Source of the DNA: Paraspadella gotoi
Taxonomy: Eukaryota > Chaetognatha
Length of the DNA: 64,000 nt
Reading direction: 5' to 3'
NCBI GenBank assembly: GCA_051294375.1
Contig: CM119263.1
Coordinates: forward strand, 3,556,785-3,620,784
A program made the translations under genes and the position numbers. This document shows positions 1-9,430 of the stretch, piece by piece (position 1 is the stretch's first letter; each line of letters opens with the position of its first letter). Under the pieces are notes generated by a model. That model searched no databases, had not been told where the DNA came from, and saw nothing but the letters and a program-made list of their open reading frames with translations.

Positions 1-219
1 TACTTTCTCATTACGGCGGGATTTAGACATTAAAAATAAAACTCTTTTCTGTCATTCTAAACTTATTTTTTTTGATGAACAAATAGATTAAAATTGTGAG
101 TTAAATTTAGTTGATTCTCGTCACCACCAGAAACAAGCCCCAACTTTCTTCATTTATCAAAATCAGGCCATCGCTCTAAGTTCACATCAATCTCGTAAAC
201 TTCTCATCATTCACTAGAC

Positions 220-3200
220 TCACTTGTGATGGTGAATCCCCGCCATCACCAACAAGTCCGCATCGTAAGTATCGTACGCCCGTGGCGTTCGGCTCATATC
301 CGGCCGCGGGACCTCGCCCGTGTCTAGCCGCGGCTGAAGCAGCGACTGCAGGATGGCGACGCCGAAAGCCCCGGCGAGGGAGCCCAACTGCTCGTCGACT
401 CCGTTGCGCGAAAATGTGATGTTGCTCGACTTGAGGTTGACCTCGGCGTCCATGACTTCAAAGTGAAGATCGTTGCGAACGAAAAATCTTTGGGCGATCG
501 AAGGTTTGGAAAAGAGTTTTCGTTTTGGATCGAGGAGACTGCGATGTCGAAGGTTGAAGTGAGTCACGGAGAGTTTGCCCGGGGTGTGCTCGGAACGACC
601 CTCCCATTGAGCCACCAAGACGGCCGCGTCACCTTGGATGGAGAATGGAGATGAAAAGGCTTGATTTTAAATTTATTAATGTAGGGGAAAAACAAAAAAA
701 GAAAAACAAAAAAAAATATTAAACAAAAGAAAAAAAACCAAAAAAACCAAAACATAAATTTTGAAAAATGATTTTAAGATTTAAAAATTTTAAAAATTTA
801 AAACTTTAAATAAACAATTCAAAATGGTTTTAAAAAGATTTATTCAACCCTCCCCTAAACTTATTCACTCTCACACTTTCCGTCCCTTTTTATTTTCCTC
901 TTCCTCATCCTCTTATTCCACCTCCTCTTCTTCCTCATCATCCACCTCTTCCTCATCCTCTTCTTCTTCCTCATCCCCCTCTTCCTCCTCCTCCACCCTC
1001 GACTCCCTCTCACCTTTCCTATTCATGACAATCATCGACAGATCCGTCCTGTGATTGGTTCCGTGCATGGTGTTCTCATCACTCCCCTCTCCTCATCCTC
1101 TTCTTCTTCCCCCTCCTCTTCTTCCTCTTCTTCCCGTTCTCTTCTTCCTCCTCATCCCCTCTCCTCATCATCTTCTCCCCCTCCTCTTCTTCCTCATCAT
1201 CCCCCTCTTCCTCCTCCTCCACCTCGACACCCTCTCACCTTTCATATCATGACAATCATCGACAGATCCGTCCTGTGATTGGTTCCGTGCTTGGTGTTCT
1301 CATCACTCCCTCTTCCTCATCCTCTTCTTTTCCCCCTCCTCTTCTTCCTCTTCTTCTCCCTCTTCCTCCTCATCCACCATCGACTCCCTCTCTCCTTTCA
1401 TATCCATGACAATCCTCTTCTTCCTCTTCTTCCCCTCCTCTTCTTCCTCAGCATCCTCTTCTTCTCCCTCTCTTCTTCCTCCTCATCCCCTCTTCCTCAT
1501 CCTCTTCATCCCCTCCTCTTCTTCCTCATCATCTCCTCTTCCTCCTCCCCCACCATCGACTCCCTCTCACCTTTCCGATCCTTGACGATCATTGATCTTC
1601 GCTTGTTCTGCTTCTTCATCGTATTCATCAACATCATCGGCAGATCCGACCTGTGATTGGTTCCGTGCTTGGTGTCCTCCATCAGAGATTCCGATCCTAT
1701 CGTGTGGCAGCAGGCGAAGACGACGGGCTCGGCCGGCGCCGCGGCACCCGCTGCGCCGGCGGCCGCGGCCGCCGCGTCGACGCCGCCTGCGCAGGGGCGC
1801 CACTCGTCTACGACGAAGGCAGCTGAGAAGGGCGGTTTCTGTGTATGGACGACGACGACGTCGAAAGGCTTCTGCTCGGGCGACTGCATCCGGTGAATCC
1901 CGTAGACGACGGTGGCGCCGGCGTCGGGCGCGAAGTGAAGATGGCGCCAGCCCACGAAAGGAGGGTGGCCGGCGCCTCGGTGAAGGTTCCTTGGATGAGG
2001 GTGCCGACTGAGATTGGGTAGGACGAGAGGAGCTGGAAGATTTTGAGGGGGGGGCGAAAAAAAAATCAGTCGGTTATTCAGTCCGTTAATCAGACAACGA
2101 TCAATTAGTACTTGCAAAAATCAATTAATCAATCAATCGAAACTATTTATTAAACATTCCATCAATCAATCGAGAAATCTTTCAATCAATCAATAAGTCG
2201 ACAATTTTTTTATTCGATCATTAATCAATTGAATATTAACAAATCAATCAACCATGAAGGCTATTTAACAATTACCAGAGAAGTCAGATCAATAAATCAA
2301 TCAGTCTGGTATAACTTTTAGTCACTCATCCTCCCTCCACCTAATTAAAAACCAACCTTTTGCGACATCCAAGTGTGCGGCGGATCACCTCTCCACATGC
2401 ACCCGCTCTTGGCAAAATTCTCCCGAAATTCTTGCATCCAAAATTTCCTCGTTGCTTCGTCGCTCGTCACCAACTTCGACCCTTCGCTTCGATCGTTGAC
2501 CGAATCGTCGTGATTGAGGACACGCCCACACACTTCGCGCGTGTGCCGGGCATAGGCCTCTGGATATTGTTGATGGGCGTGCCAGACGAGGTCAAAGTCG
2601 TAGCAAGGGACGAGGAACTCGTCGGAGCGAATTCGTTTGAGCTTGAGAAACATCCCGTAGCGACGGATGGCCTCTTTGAGAAAAGAGGATTTCCGATAAT
2701 GAGGAAGAGAGACTTGATAGTAGAACATCTGCTGTCGAGACACCGCCTCCAGCACGTTGTAGGAGAGGCGGCTGAGGAACACATCGGGTATGGTGCGGCG
2801 AATGTAGTTGGGATCGTTGGAGGCCAGGAACGGCTCGCCCGGGTATGCTCGCTCCCAGATCTCGCGCACGCGAACGAGACGCTTGGCTTCGACTTCGGGT
2901 CGGTAGAGGGCGTGTGGTGGGAGACAGGTGGCGCCGAGGGTGCGGACGTCGCGATCGTAGGCGAGGGGGCACTAGAAGGGGGTTAGGGGGGGGTAGAAGG
3001 GGTAAGTGGTAGATGTAAATTTCATTTCATTGTTCGTAATCGTGTTGCATTGCTATTTTGTTTTCTTTCTTCATCTCCATTTTTTTATTTGAGTGACGAA
3101 AATTGTGATTTTAATTTCATCCCTCACCAGCATGTGAGTGTGCCAGATCCAGTGGATGTCAAGAGGTGCCACATCAAGAACAATAGGCTCTCCTTTCTCG

Positions 3201-3415
3201 TCACCACCATTGGCGTTGGCGTTGGCGTGTTTGATGATTAGCGGCAACCACAGCGTCTCATAGCGTCTCATGGCATTTTGCAGATAGAGACTTCTGACGT
3301 CGTAGAGTTGAGGTTTGATGCGATCGACAGCAGCAAGGAATTCTAGTTCGAGACTCGTCGCCTCCAGGATGTTGACTTCGCCAATGAAGTCTTCCTTGGA
3401 GGCGCCGGAGCCCAT
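220..3415 (-). CDS. Glycine-rich-domain (GRDP/DUF1399-like) protein, 4 exons
   Basis: Exons in coding order are 3415-3128, 2971-2357, 2032-1571 and 632-220 (stop 222-220), about 592 aa. Seen: the start MGSGASKE fits an N-myristoylation signal (Gly2, Ser6). The conserved GRDP blocks are DIHWIWHTHML at the end of exon 1 and FDLVWHAHQQYPEAYARH plus GRVLNHDDS in exon 2. Exon 4 carries LTF-type NITFSRNGVDEQLGSLAG and ends HHHK. Exon 1 joins exon 2 in phase as HML/CPLAYDRDV, and exon 3 joins exon 4 as VKDRK/GDAAVLVAQW through a strong GTGAGA donor at 1570. Exon 3 starts in one frame (SSYPISVGTLIQGTFTEAP) and continues in another (VGWRHLHFAPDAGATVVYG), so one base is missing near 1945-1970. Adding one base restores every splice phase. 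An Ala-rich tract lies in exon 3. The family is known in plants and invertebrates, with little known of its biochemistry; membrane anchoring is inferred. Confidence 0.85.
824..1660. repeat. Pyrimidine-rich array with duplicated exon-3 ends
   Basis: This is the intron following exon 3 of the GRDP gene. On the plus strand it is TCC/TTC-rich low complexity, punctuated by partial copies of the exon-3 terminus. The box CTGTGATTGGTTCCGTGC occurs at about 1051, 1274 and 1651. The companion box CCCTCTCACCTTTC, the complement of the splice donor GAAAG/GTGAGAGGG, occurs at about 1005, 1231 and 1562. A damaged version lies near 1390. The copies are shorter than the true exon end but two keep an intact GTGAGA donor. 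Confidence 0.8.
2120..2320. repeat. Degenerate (AATC)n tract
   Basis: Repeated ATCAATCAAT-type tetranucleotides with interruptions fill the intron between GRDP exons 2 and 3. No other feature is visible here. Confidence 0.8.
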
Positions 3416-3660
3416 CTTGACGGGGTGGTTGGGGGGATGATGGAGGAGGCTGGAAAGTAGGCTGGGGAGAGAGAGAGAGAGAAATGAATTATCTCGGTAA
3501 ATTGAATTCAGTAAGACTTTAAACCTGTTACTAAGATGTTTAAAATCAAGAAAAATAAAGAAAAATAAAGAAATAAGTAAAATAACACAAAAAGTCTCGA
3601 TTATAGACTCTTGTACATATGAAATTGGTACAACCAATATTCAATTATCTATTCATTCAA
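3416..3660 (-). promoter_or_regulatory. 5' flank of the GRDP gene
   Basis: The 245 bases upstream of the GRDP start hold a short GA tract (3468-3482) and AT-rich sequence. I see no convincing TATA, CCAAT or E-box element, so the transcription start is not placed. From 3620 to 3668 there is a repeat end (GAAATTGG plus AATAAATAAG) that recurs near 50130. Confidence 0.3.
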
Positions 3661-3689
3661 TAAATAAGTTTGCGTCTGTCTTTGGACAG

Positions 3690-3765
3690 GCAAACGCAAA
3701 ACGATACGATATTTGAATGGTAACCTAAAAGGTCCGGGGTTCAAGCCGAGTTTATTCAGCACTTA
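3690..3765 (+). repeat. tRNA-like fragment (SINE head?)
   Basis: The segment contains AGGTCCGGGGTTCAAGCC, which resembles a Pol III B box and T arm. The SINE family at 5.1-5.7 kb carries almost the same block on its minus strand. A good A box and the rest of a tRNA cloverleaf are not visible, so this is a decayed SINE head at best, not a tRNA gene. Confidence 0.4.
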
Positions 3766-4009
3766 TTTTTTATGTACGGTTTAATCATTAATTAATAACA
3801 AAAGTAAAAAAGCAAAAATTCATTTTGAAATGAAAAGTGCACAAAGAAGAACATTTATGTAAAATGATGCCCCGCCTAAAATTCTTTAAAAAATGCTTTG
3901 CTCGGCATCGAACAAGTAAATGAAATCAAATATTAAACGAACATCAGTTTAACGGGATTTCCGGGTAAGTAAAATTTCGTCCGAATTATTCATCGGAAAA
4001 TTCTTTCAG

Positions 4010-4246
4010 GAACCAGGTCCTATTCTCGACCGTCATGAGAAGAAGGAGTCAAGTTTAATCATCGATCAGTCTGCGGCTGACGCGGCTGACTGCGGCGGAT
4101 TCAGCAGCAGTCTAGACCTGGCTAAAATGAGAAAAGGCTGCGCCGATGGACTCCTGCTGAGTCACGTCGCAGGAAAACGCAGCTGGATCGCGTTTTGGAA
4201 GGAGTTGTTCGATTTCGATTTTGACAATAAAAAAGAGAATGTTTAG
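4010..4246 (+). CDS. Orphan C-terminal exon, unknown protein
   Basis: A good 3' splice site (TTCTTTCAG at 4001-4009) precedes 78 codons that stay open to TAG at 4244-4246. The protein begins EPGPILDRHEKKESS, passes through GGFSSSLDLAKMRKGCADG and ends SWIAFWKELFDFDFDNKKENV-like, so the tail is acidic and aromatic. Codon use (GAC, GGC, CTG, GTC) resembles the true exons nearby. There is no upstream ATG in frame and I found no partner exon between here and the divergent GRDP gene. It may be the last exon of a gene whose 5' part was lost, an exon of a gene overlapping GRDP, or a pseudogene. The family is not recognised. Confidence 0.5.
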   Translation, partial: EPGPILDRHEKKESSLIIDQSAADAADCGGFSSSLDLAKMRKGCADGLLLSHVAGKRSWIAFWKELFDFDFDNKKENV

Positions 4247-4361
4247 ATTTATTTGATTTATCTGTGGATGATAGTGGATAAGGGGTGAACTTAGGTAATA
4301 TTTTGCCTGATTAACTGAGCAAAGTGTTACTGAAATTGCCTAGGTAAAGAAATGATTTTTC

Positions 4362-5013
4362 GGCGTTCCCGGAGTTGAATTCGCTCTGGATGCATATGGG
4401 AAAACGAAGAGAAAGAAGAGGAAAAAATAAAGTTCGTTTTTTTATGGAAAAGGAAATTTAAGACCGTAACAACAATGATATTAAAAATGTTTTTAAGCTT
4501 CACGAGCTAAGGATTTCTTTTTAATTCTTTAAAAAATTTAATTATAATATTTTTTTTTCATTGCCTTTGATAGATATTTACAAAATAACAGTTTTTATTT
4601 GTGATAACCACGATCATTTAATAATTCGGATATGTTTTGTTCTTGTTTTTTGAACCTTCATCAACCAGTTTTAATAGTTTTAATATTTGGATACTAACTT
4701 TGAGAGATAGATAGAGAGGCAATTTTAACCTTGATATCTCTCACTCTTTCTTAATTATTAAATGACCATTGTAATCATATATAAAAACTCTGTTACTTTG
4801 CTAATATTATTATTATATTTTTTATAAATTTCATATAACAAAAATAAAAAATATTAAAAAAAAATTATGGTATCTGAATTCCTTTATTTTTTTTCCCGAA
4901 ACGTTATCCTCTTCCGTTCCATTTCATTCATCTTCTTTTTTCCGTTATTTAAGAAAAACCTTGCTCATCGTTTTCCCATAGGCCTCCAGAGGGCATTTAT
5001 CTCCAGGAATGCC
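4362..5013. mobile_element. Candidate non-autonomous TIR element, ~650 bp
   Basis: The left end (4362-4412: GGCGTTCCCGGAG ... CTCTGGATGCATATGGGAAAA) and the right end (about 4963-5013, read on the minus strand: GGCATTCCTGGAG ... CTCTGGAGGCCTATGGGAAAA) are inverted near-matches over about 50 bases. The interior is AT-rich with no open frame, as in a MITE-like DNA transposon. No target-site duplication is evident, so the exact termini are uncertain. Confidence 0.55.
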
Positions 5014-5126
5014 CAATATATTTTCTTTTATTGATTTAATTTCGTTATCAACTATATTTTCAATTTCTTATTACTATATTTTAAGCCCAAAAATACTTTT
5101 TCCAGATGGCATGAAATATGAGTATT

Positions 5127-5328
5127 GAAGAGACAGTAATTATTGTTATGTGGTAGTGATAGAACCGTTCAATATAAGCAGTCCCTGAGCTTCAAATCAG
5201 GATGTAACACCTTGTTAAGCACCCCGTCCCCCTTAACTGCGAGGCGGCCACCAGGCTAGAACCCCGGACCTCTGGGTTGGGAGGCGAATGGCCGCTGATG
5301 AACTGTTGGTGGATTTTAGTCCACCATA
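5127..5328 (-). mobile_element. tRNA-derived SINE family A, copy 1
   Basis: Read on the minus strand, the element starts TATGGTGGACTAAAATCCACC, has a B-box-like GGTTCTAGCC block and ends AATAATTACTGTCTC. Compared with copy 2 it lacks the A-box-like TGGTGCCGGAGGC segment, so it is internally deleted. Other copies lie at 5518-5739 and 23632-23867. Confidence 0.75.
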
Positions 5329-5375
5329 CCGCTCCCCCTCCCGTAGGGACAAGTCTGTTGCGTCTCTTCAGTGAA

Positions 5376-5480
5376 TTGTTGTTGTTGGTGGAAAGTGCGT
5401 CACCAAGTTGAGGCATGTCGCCTAATGTGTTGTTGGAAAAAAGTGCATCGCCAGGTTGAGGGATGTCGCCTGAAAGTGTT
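5376..5480. repeat. Two-unit minisatellite between SINE copies
   Basis: A unit of about 52 bases containing GTTGTTGG, AAAGTGC and GTTGAGG.ATGTCGCCT is present twice, with a truncated third start. It separates the two family A SINEs. Confidence 0.65.
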
Positions 5481-5517
5481 GTTGTTGCTGTTGTGTTTGG
5501 AAGTCGGGCTCACCAAT

Positions 5518-5739
5518 GAAGAGACAATAATTATTGTTATGTGGTAATGACAGAACCGTTCAATATAAGCAGTCCCTGAGCTTCGGATCAGGCTGTAACA
5601 GCTTGTTACAGGCGGGTTAAGCGCCCCGTCCCCCTTAACTGCCAGGCTAGAACCCCGGACCTTTGGGTTGGGAGGCGAATGACTTGCCTCCGGCACCAAT
5701 GGCCGCTGATTAATGGTTGGTGGATTTTAGTCCACCATA
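5518..5739 (-). mobile_element. tRNA-derived SINE family A, copy 2 (fuller)
   Basis: On the minus strand it shows an A-box-like TGGTGCCGGAGGC, a short GAGGC/GCCTC stem, and a B-box-like GGTTCTAGCC about 35 bases later. The tail has CAGGGACTGCTTATATTGAA and then an AT-rich end. Ends match copy 1 closely. The order head, body, AT-rich tail is typical of Pol III SINEs; the partner LINE is not visible. Confidence 0.8.
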
Positions 5740-5786
5740 CAGTACAATAATACTAAATAATAAATACTAAATAATAAATCCTTTAC

Positions 5787-6034
5787 CGTTCGTCGCGTTC
5801 CAAAGGGTGAGGATGAACTTTCTCTGGCCCCTTTTCGTGTCAGACAATGGATCAAGTGGAACTCTGAAGATGGAACCATTGGAACCGGAATTATCTTGAG
5901 ACAAAGTGTCGTTGGAAGCGAAGATGGACGAAGTCAGATCCGAATCGTTGAATGGGAAGATAATCTTAAGTCCCTCGGTCGCGTGGATAAAATTCCCGTC
6001 AAACGCCAACGTTGTCATGGCGATCGCAGCGCCA
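5787..6034 (-). CDS. Exon of an unrecognised extracellular/membrane protein
   Basis: An exon with acceptor AG at 6036-6035 and a good donor GTAAAG (5786-5781) stays open for 248 nt. It encodes GAAIAMTTLAFDGNFIHATE, then a stretch with four N-glycosylation sequons (NDS, NDT, NGS, NAT) and RVPLDPLSDTKRGQRKFILT. The sequons suggest a lumenal or extracellular region. C-ending codons support coding. It probably follows the hydrophobic exon at 6580-6297 on the same strand, but the phase at that junction is not resolved. No downstream exon is recognised because the SINE cluster follows. Confidence 0.6.
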
Positions 6035-6296
6035 CTCACGGGCAAAGAGAGAAACGTAGAAGAAGAAAGATCCGTTGGGGAGAGAAGGCGTTAGCAAATG
6101 AGTTGCAATATAGTGACCAAGGTGAAAGAAAAGTATACGTAAGAATGGAAGATGCCAGTGAATCTGAGGCGAACGCAACAGTAGGAGACGTGAGAAAATA
6201 TTTTGAGAGGAATCCACAAGACGTGAAAGAAAGTGAAAATATTCGAGAAATGTTGTTGTTGTTGTTGTTTTTGTTGTTGTTGTCGTTGTCGTCTTC

Positions 6297-6580
6297 CTTG
6301 TCGAGATGTTCTCTTTGGTTGTCCTCGACGAAACGCTGTAGAATCATCATCAGCTTCAGGGGCGCCAGACCGACGGAGAGCAGCGCCGCGGTCGATTTTT
6401 CGGAACCGACCATTCGCAGGCGATGGCACAAACGCACGTCGAGCCTCGGAGGTGAATTGGCTCTCAATAATTGGATTGCAATCGATGGCCGACGCATTGT
6501 AAGCAATGCCAGTCCGTTGAGGACGAAAAAAGAGAATCCGACGAAAAAGATAAAACTCAATTTGCAGTAGAAAGGGATTC
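6297..6580 (-). CDS. Hydrophobic upstream exon, same gene as 5787-6034 (probable)
   Basis: A clean acceptor (GGCTTCCAG, 6591-6581) opens an exon reading IPFYCKLSFIFFVGFSFFVL, which would form a signal anchor or transmembrane helix. It continues LALLTMRRPSIAIQLLRANS and ends in a charged, Asp/Asn-rich tail (KEDDNDNNN) made by a GTT/GTC triplet run. The donor is not clear. An alternative frame on this strand and a long open frame on the other strand also exist, so the reading frame is a judgement from hydrophobicity and splice context. Confidence 0.4.
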
Positions 6581-6702
6581 CTGGAAGCCAATTGAGAATT
6601 TAAGTCATCTTTCTACATTGTTTATGTAGACTTAAAATAAAAATGAAATAAAGGTATAAAATTGTAAACTATATCTTCAATGCACTTGAAAATTCATTCC
6701 AG

Positions 6703-6854
6703 TTTTTATCGTCGGCCATGCCTTCGATCCCGGCGCCCTCCAGTATCTCACGACCGGACACGCCCACCCGCGCTTGAAGGTCGTAACAAAGACTCTGAAG
6801 AATCTCCAAGACGACGACGACGACGCCGACGACGACGACAACAACGAAAACGAT

Positions 6855-6896
<42 letters not shown>

Positions 6897-6959
6897 TAAT
6901 CGACCGGAGATTTTAGAGCGAAAGGCGTCGATGAAAAGATTGATCAACATCATTGATTA
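6703..6959 (+). CDS. Asp-rich exon, unrecognised protein
   Basis: An acceptor (ATTCATTCCAG, 6692-6702) leads into FIVGHAFDPGALQYLTTGHA, then HPRLKVVTKTLKNLQ, then DDDDDADDDDNNENDW in C-ending codons. The following (GAC)n run, about 13 units to 6895, is out of that frame and would give poly-Arg. In the next frame it gives poly-Asp and NRPEILERKASMKRLINIID ending at TAA 6957-6959. A repeat-length frameshift in the triplet tract is therefore likely. The minus strand also reads through (poly-Ser/poly-Val), but its codon use is poorer. No family recognised and the upstream exon is not found. Confidence 0.4.
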
Positions 6960-7779
6960 ATTTAATTATGAATTTGAAATTTTTTATTAATGATTGTCAA
7001 TTATGGTGGGTTTTGCTTTATATTTGGAAATTTTGACGACGTATCCTGACTAAGCATTTTTCTAGGTATTCGGGTTCCGAAAGAGGCGTAAAGGTTCCGC
7101 TTAAAAACGTCGCATTTATAAAAAAAAAACTACTCTTTTTAATATTGTTCAGTTGTTTATTACAATATTAATTTAATTTTTATCACAACACAAATTGGGC
7201 CGAACTATAGATTGGTTAAAAATATCTCCACCCGTTTCTAATGATGAAAGAGTCCCATTTTTGCAACTCTTAGAACAAAAATTGTGTTTATTTTTGTTCA
7301 TTTTTACTTTAGATTTCAGTTTTTCTTTATCTTTTGGCCTCTAGGTATATTTATTTGGTTAAATTCTTTATAGTTTGCCTATGAATTAATTTTCAAGTTG
7401 ATGAGTAAAAACGTGGCAGTTTCAGTTTTTATCATAATTTATAAAACAAAGATATTTTAAATTGATTAAAATTAATAGAAAATATAGCCTATTGAATAAG
7501 CTTTAAACATATAAATATTATACAAAAACGTTTTTTATTTAGTCAAAAGTAATTTTTAAAAATAACTATTAATTTATAACTTTTTATGACTTGCATTTAT
7601 TTATAATAAAAAAATATTTTCAACTAATTTATTAGCTTGAAAAGATAAAGTATATACTGACATTGATTAGCAGCATAACATATTTTTCTCAGATTCGATA
7701 AAAAATTTGCAATAAATTTTGCACAATTTTGTATTAATTTATTAAATCTGCGAGGCAATCAAAATTAAAATCAAACCTG
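6960..7779. other. AT-rich intergenic stretch, no gene seen
   Basis: Mostly A/T homopolymer-rich sequence with stops in all frames and no splice-bounded coding segment. It also holds no repeat shared with the rest of the window. Confidence 0.6.
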
Positions 7780-8050
7780 TAGTCGGGCATTGCCTTGGTT
7801 CACCCGGCCAAGAAGCATAACAATTTCAGTTGTGACCCGGTGGCTCATTGAATAAAGCCATCAGCTCATGACCACTCGGTATCGGGTTCAATCCTAACCC
7901 GGTACCTACCCTGCGGGAAGCGTGAGGACGGCCGTAAGCCGTCTTGGGGGCAAGCCCAGGGACCCTTTCCATGGCTGCTAGAGGGGGTTATAGAAGTTAA
8001 GGACAGTCATCTTCAGCCCACGTAGCGCCTTATCCACAAACCTTAATTTA
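7780..8050 (+). mobile_element. tRNA-derived SINE family B
   Basis: The A box TGGCTCATTG (7841-7850) and the B box GGTTCAATCC (7885-7894) lie 44 bases apart inside a tRNA-like head. The arm CGGGTTCAATCC..ACCCG can pair around the B box. A GC-richer body follows (GGACGGCCGTAAGCCGTC, itself a hairpin, then GGGACCCTTTCCATGGCTGC). The 3' end runs into AT-rich sequence with (AAAT)n near 8080. It is in the middle of an AT-rich intergenic region and only one copy is in the window. Confidence 0.8.
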
Positions 8051-8084
8051 TTTTCTTATAATGCATATTATAAGAAAATAAATA

Positions 8085-9180
8085 AATAAATAAATAAGAA
8101 AAAAGAATTAAATTTCAATATAAATGTAAAAATAAGTAAGAGGAAAAGGGAGAACAAGAAAAGGGGAAGGGGAGCGAATAAGAGAGAATGAGGGAAAAGA
8201 GTAAAAAGAGAAGGCAAAAGGGATAAAAATAGAGAGATAAAAGGGATAAGGCGGGAAATTAAGGGAAAAAAAGGGAGAAAGAAAGGGAAGAAGAAAAGGA
8301 AAGAAAAAAAGTTAAGGAAAGAGGAAGAGTGGCAGAAAAAGGTAAGGGTAAAAAAATGGTAAGTGAAAGTTTGAGATGAAAGGGAAGAAACAGGGTTAAA
8401 AATAGAAAAGCAGTGAAGAAGAGAGGCAATGAAAAAGAATAAAAGAAAGGGTATGATAGAAAAAAGAATAACAGCAAAATACATAAAATTAAAAATTATT
8501 ATGGGGAATTCGCTCTTTAGAAAAAAATTTTATACCATAAAATTTCAAGGATAATTTACAAAAAAATTAAGCAGTTAAAAATATTTGAATGATAATTATT
8601 GAAGAAATCATGTCATGCCGTATTTTTAACTCGTAGAAATATACCTGGAAAGTACTATGTAATAAGAGGAAGATAACTATAACCTACCATTTTTTAAATG
8701 ATAAAAACTTAATACTAGTCAAGGAGATCATAAGACATGGTAGTAAATTAGGTTAAGATTCCGTTGTCTAAAAGAGTCCGAAAGTAAGCGACTGAGCGGA
8801 ACCAAAACGTGTATGGGTCAAAGTGAGAATATAGAATAAAGTTAGCTAATCATCATACATTATTAAAATAAATGCTTCGTCATTAACTTGAAACATGAAA
8901 CCCATTCATTTTCATTCTATTTTTCTTTTTGCCTTTTATGACTTCATTCATACTATTGGATTAGGGAGGACAATGATCTTATTAGTGACGTCAGGAAAAC
9001 CTCTAACCTTAATCAGTTCAACTCATCTAATAGTTAAAAAAATTCGTATCAAAAATAAACAGACTCTTTATCGATAAATATAAGATTTCTAAATAGCTAA
9101 CCTTAGATCATATAGTATGTGTAGTGCGTGTCTCTTTAACATCATTTTTCAATTGCAAATTAAACCTATAGCAAATGTAA
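8085..9180. other. Purine-rich then AT-rich intergenic sequence
   Basis: 8085-8480 is AAAG/GGGA-rich low complexity. Reading it as long Phe/Leu/Ser frames on the minus strand is a composition effect. 8480-9180 is AT-rich with no supported gene. Confidence 0.55.
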
Positions 9181-9187
9181 TTCATGA

Positions 9188-9189
9188 TC

Positions 9190-9222
<33 letters not shown>

Positions 9223-9324
9223 AAATCCCTCGCTCAGCATATATATTATCTAAATTATATATATAGTTTGGTTGTACCAATTTCATATATCTCGACCTCG
9301 GTGATTGTGCAATCGCAAAATAAG

Positions 9325-9385
<61 letters not shown>

Positions 9386-9390
9386 AACAA
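9188..9390. repeat. Two (CT)n microsatellites
   Basis: Uninterrupted CT runs at about 9190-9226 and 9329-9382 flank a short AT-rich segment upstream of the cryptochrome gene. Confidence 0.95.
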
Positions 9391-9430
9391 AACGTGAGCG
9401 AAATTGCGATAACTCAACATAATTTATTCA

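Noticed and set aside
3690-3765. Functional tRNA gene
   Set aside because: Only a B-box-like block is present; no acceptor stem or A box fits a cloverleaf.
5192-5699. Minus-strand frames of 74 and 99 codons
   Set aside because: They lie inside SINE copies and are not conserved as protein between copies.
5896-6570. 224-codon plus-strand frame rich in Arg
   Set aside because: The opposite strand carries splice-bounded exons with better codon use and a plausible membrane segment; the plus frame reads as their shadow.
8068-8484. Phe/Leu-rich possible membrane protein on the minus strand; similarly 36.0-37.6 kb and 44.7-45.9 kb
   Set aside because: Strand-asymmetric low-complexity composition explains the hydrophobic frame; no splice sites, motifs or codon bias.
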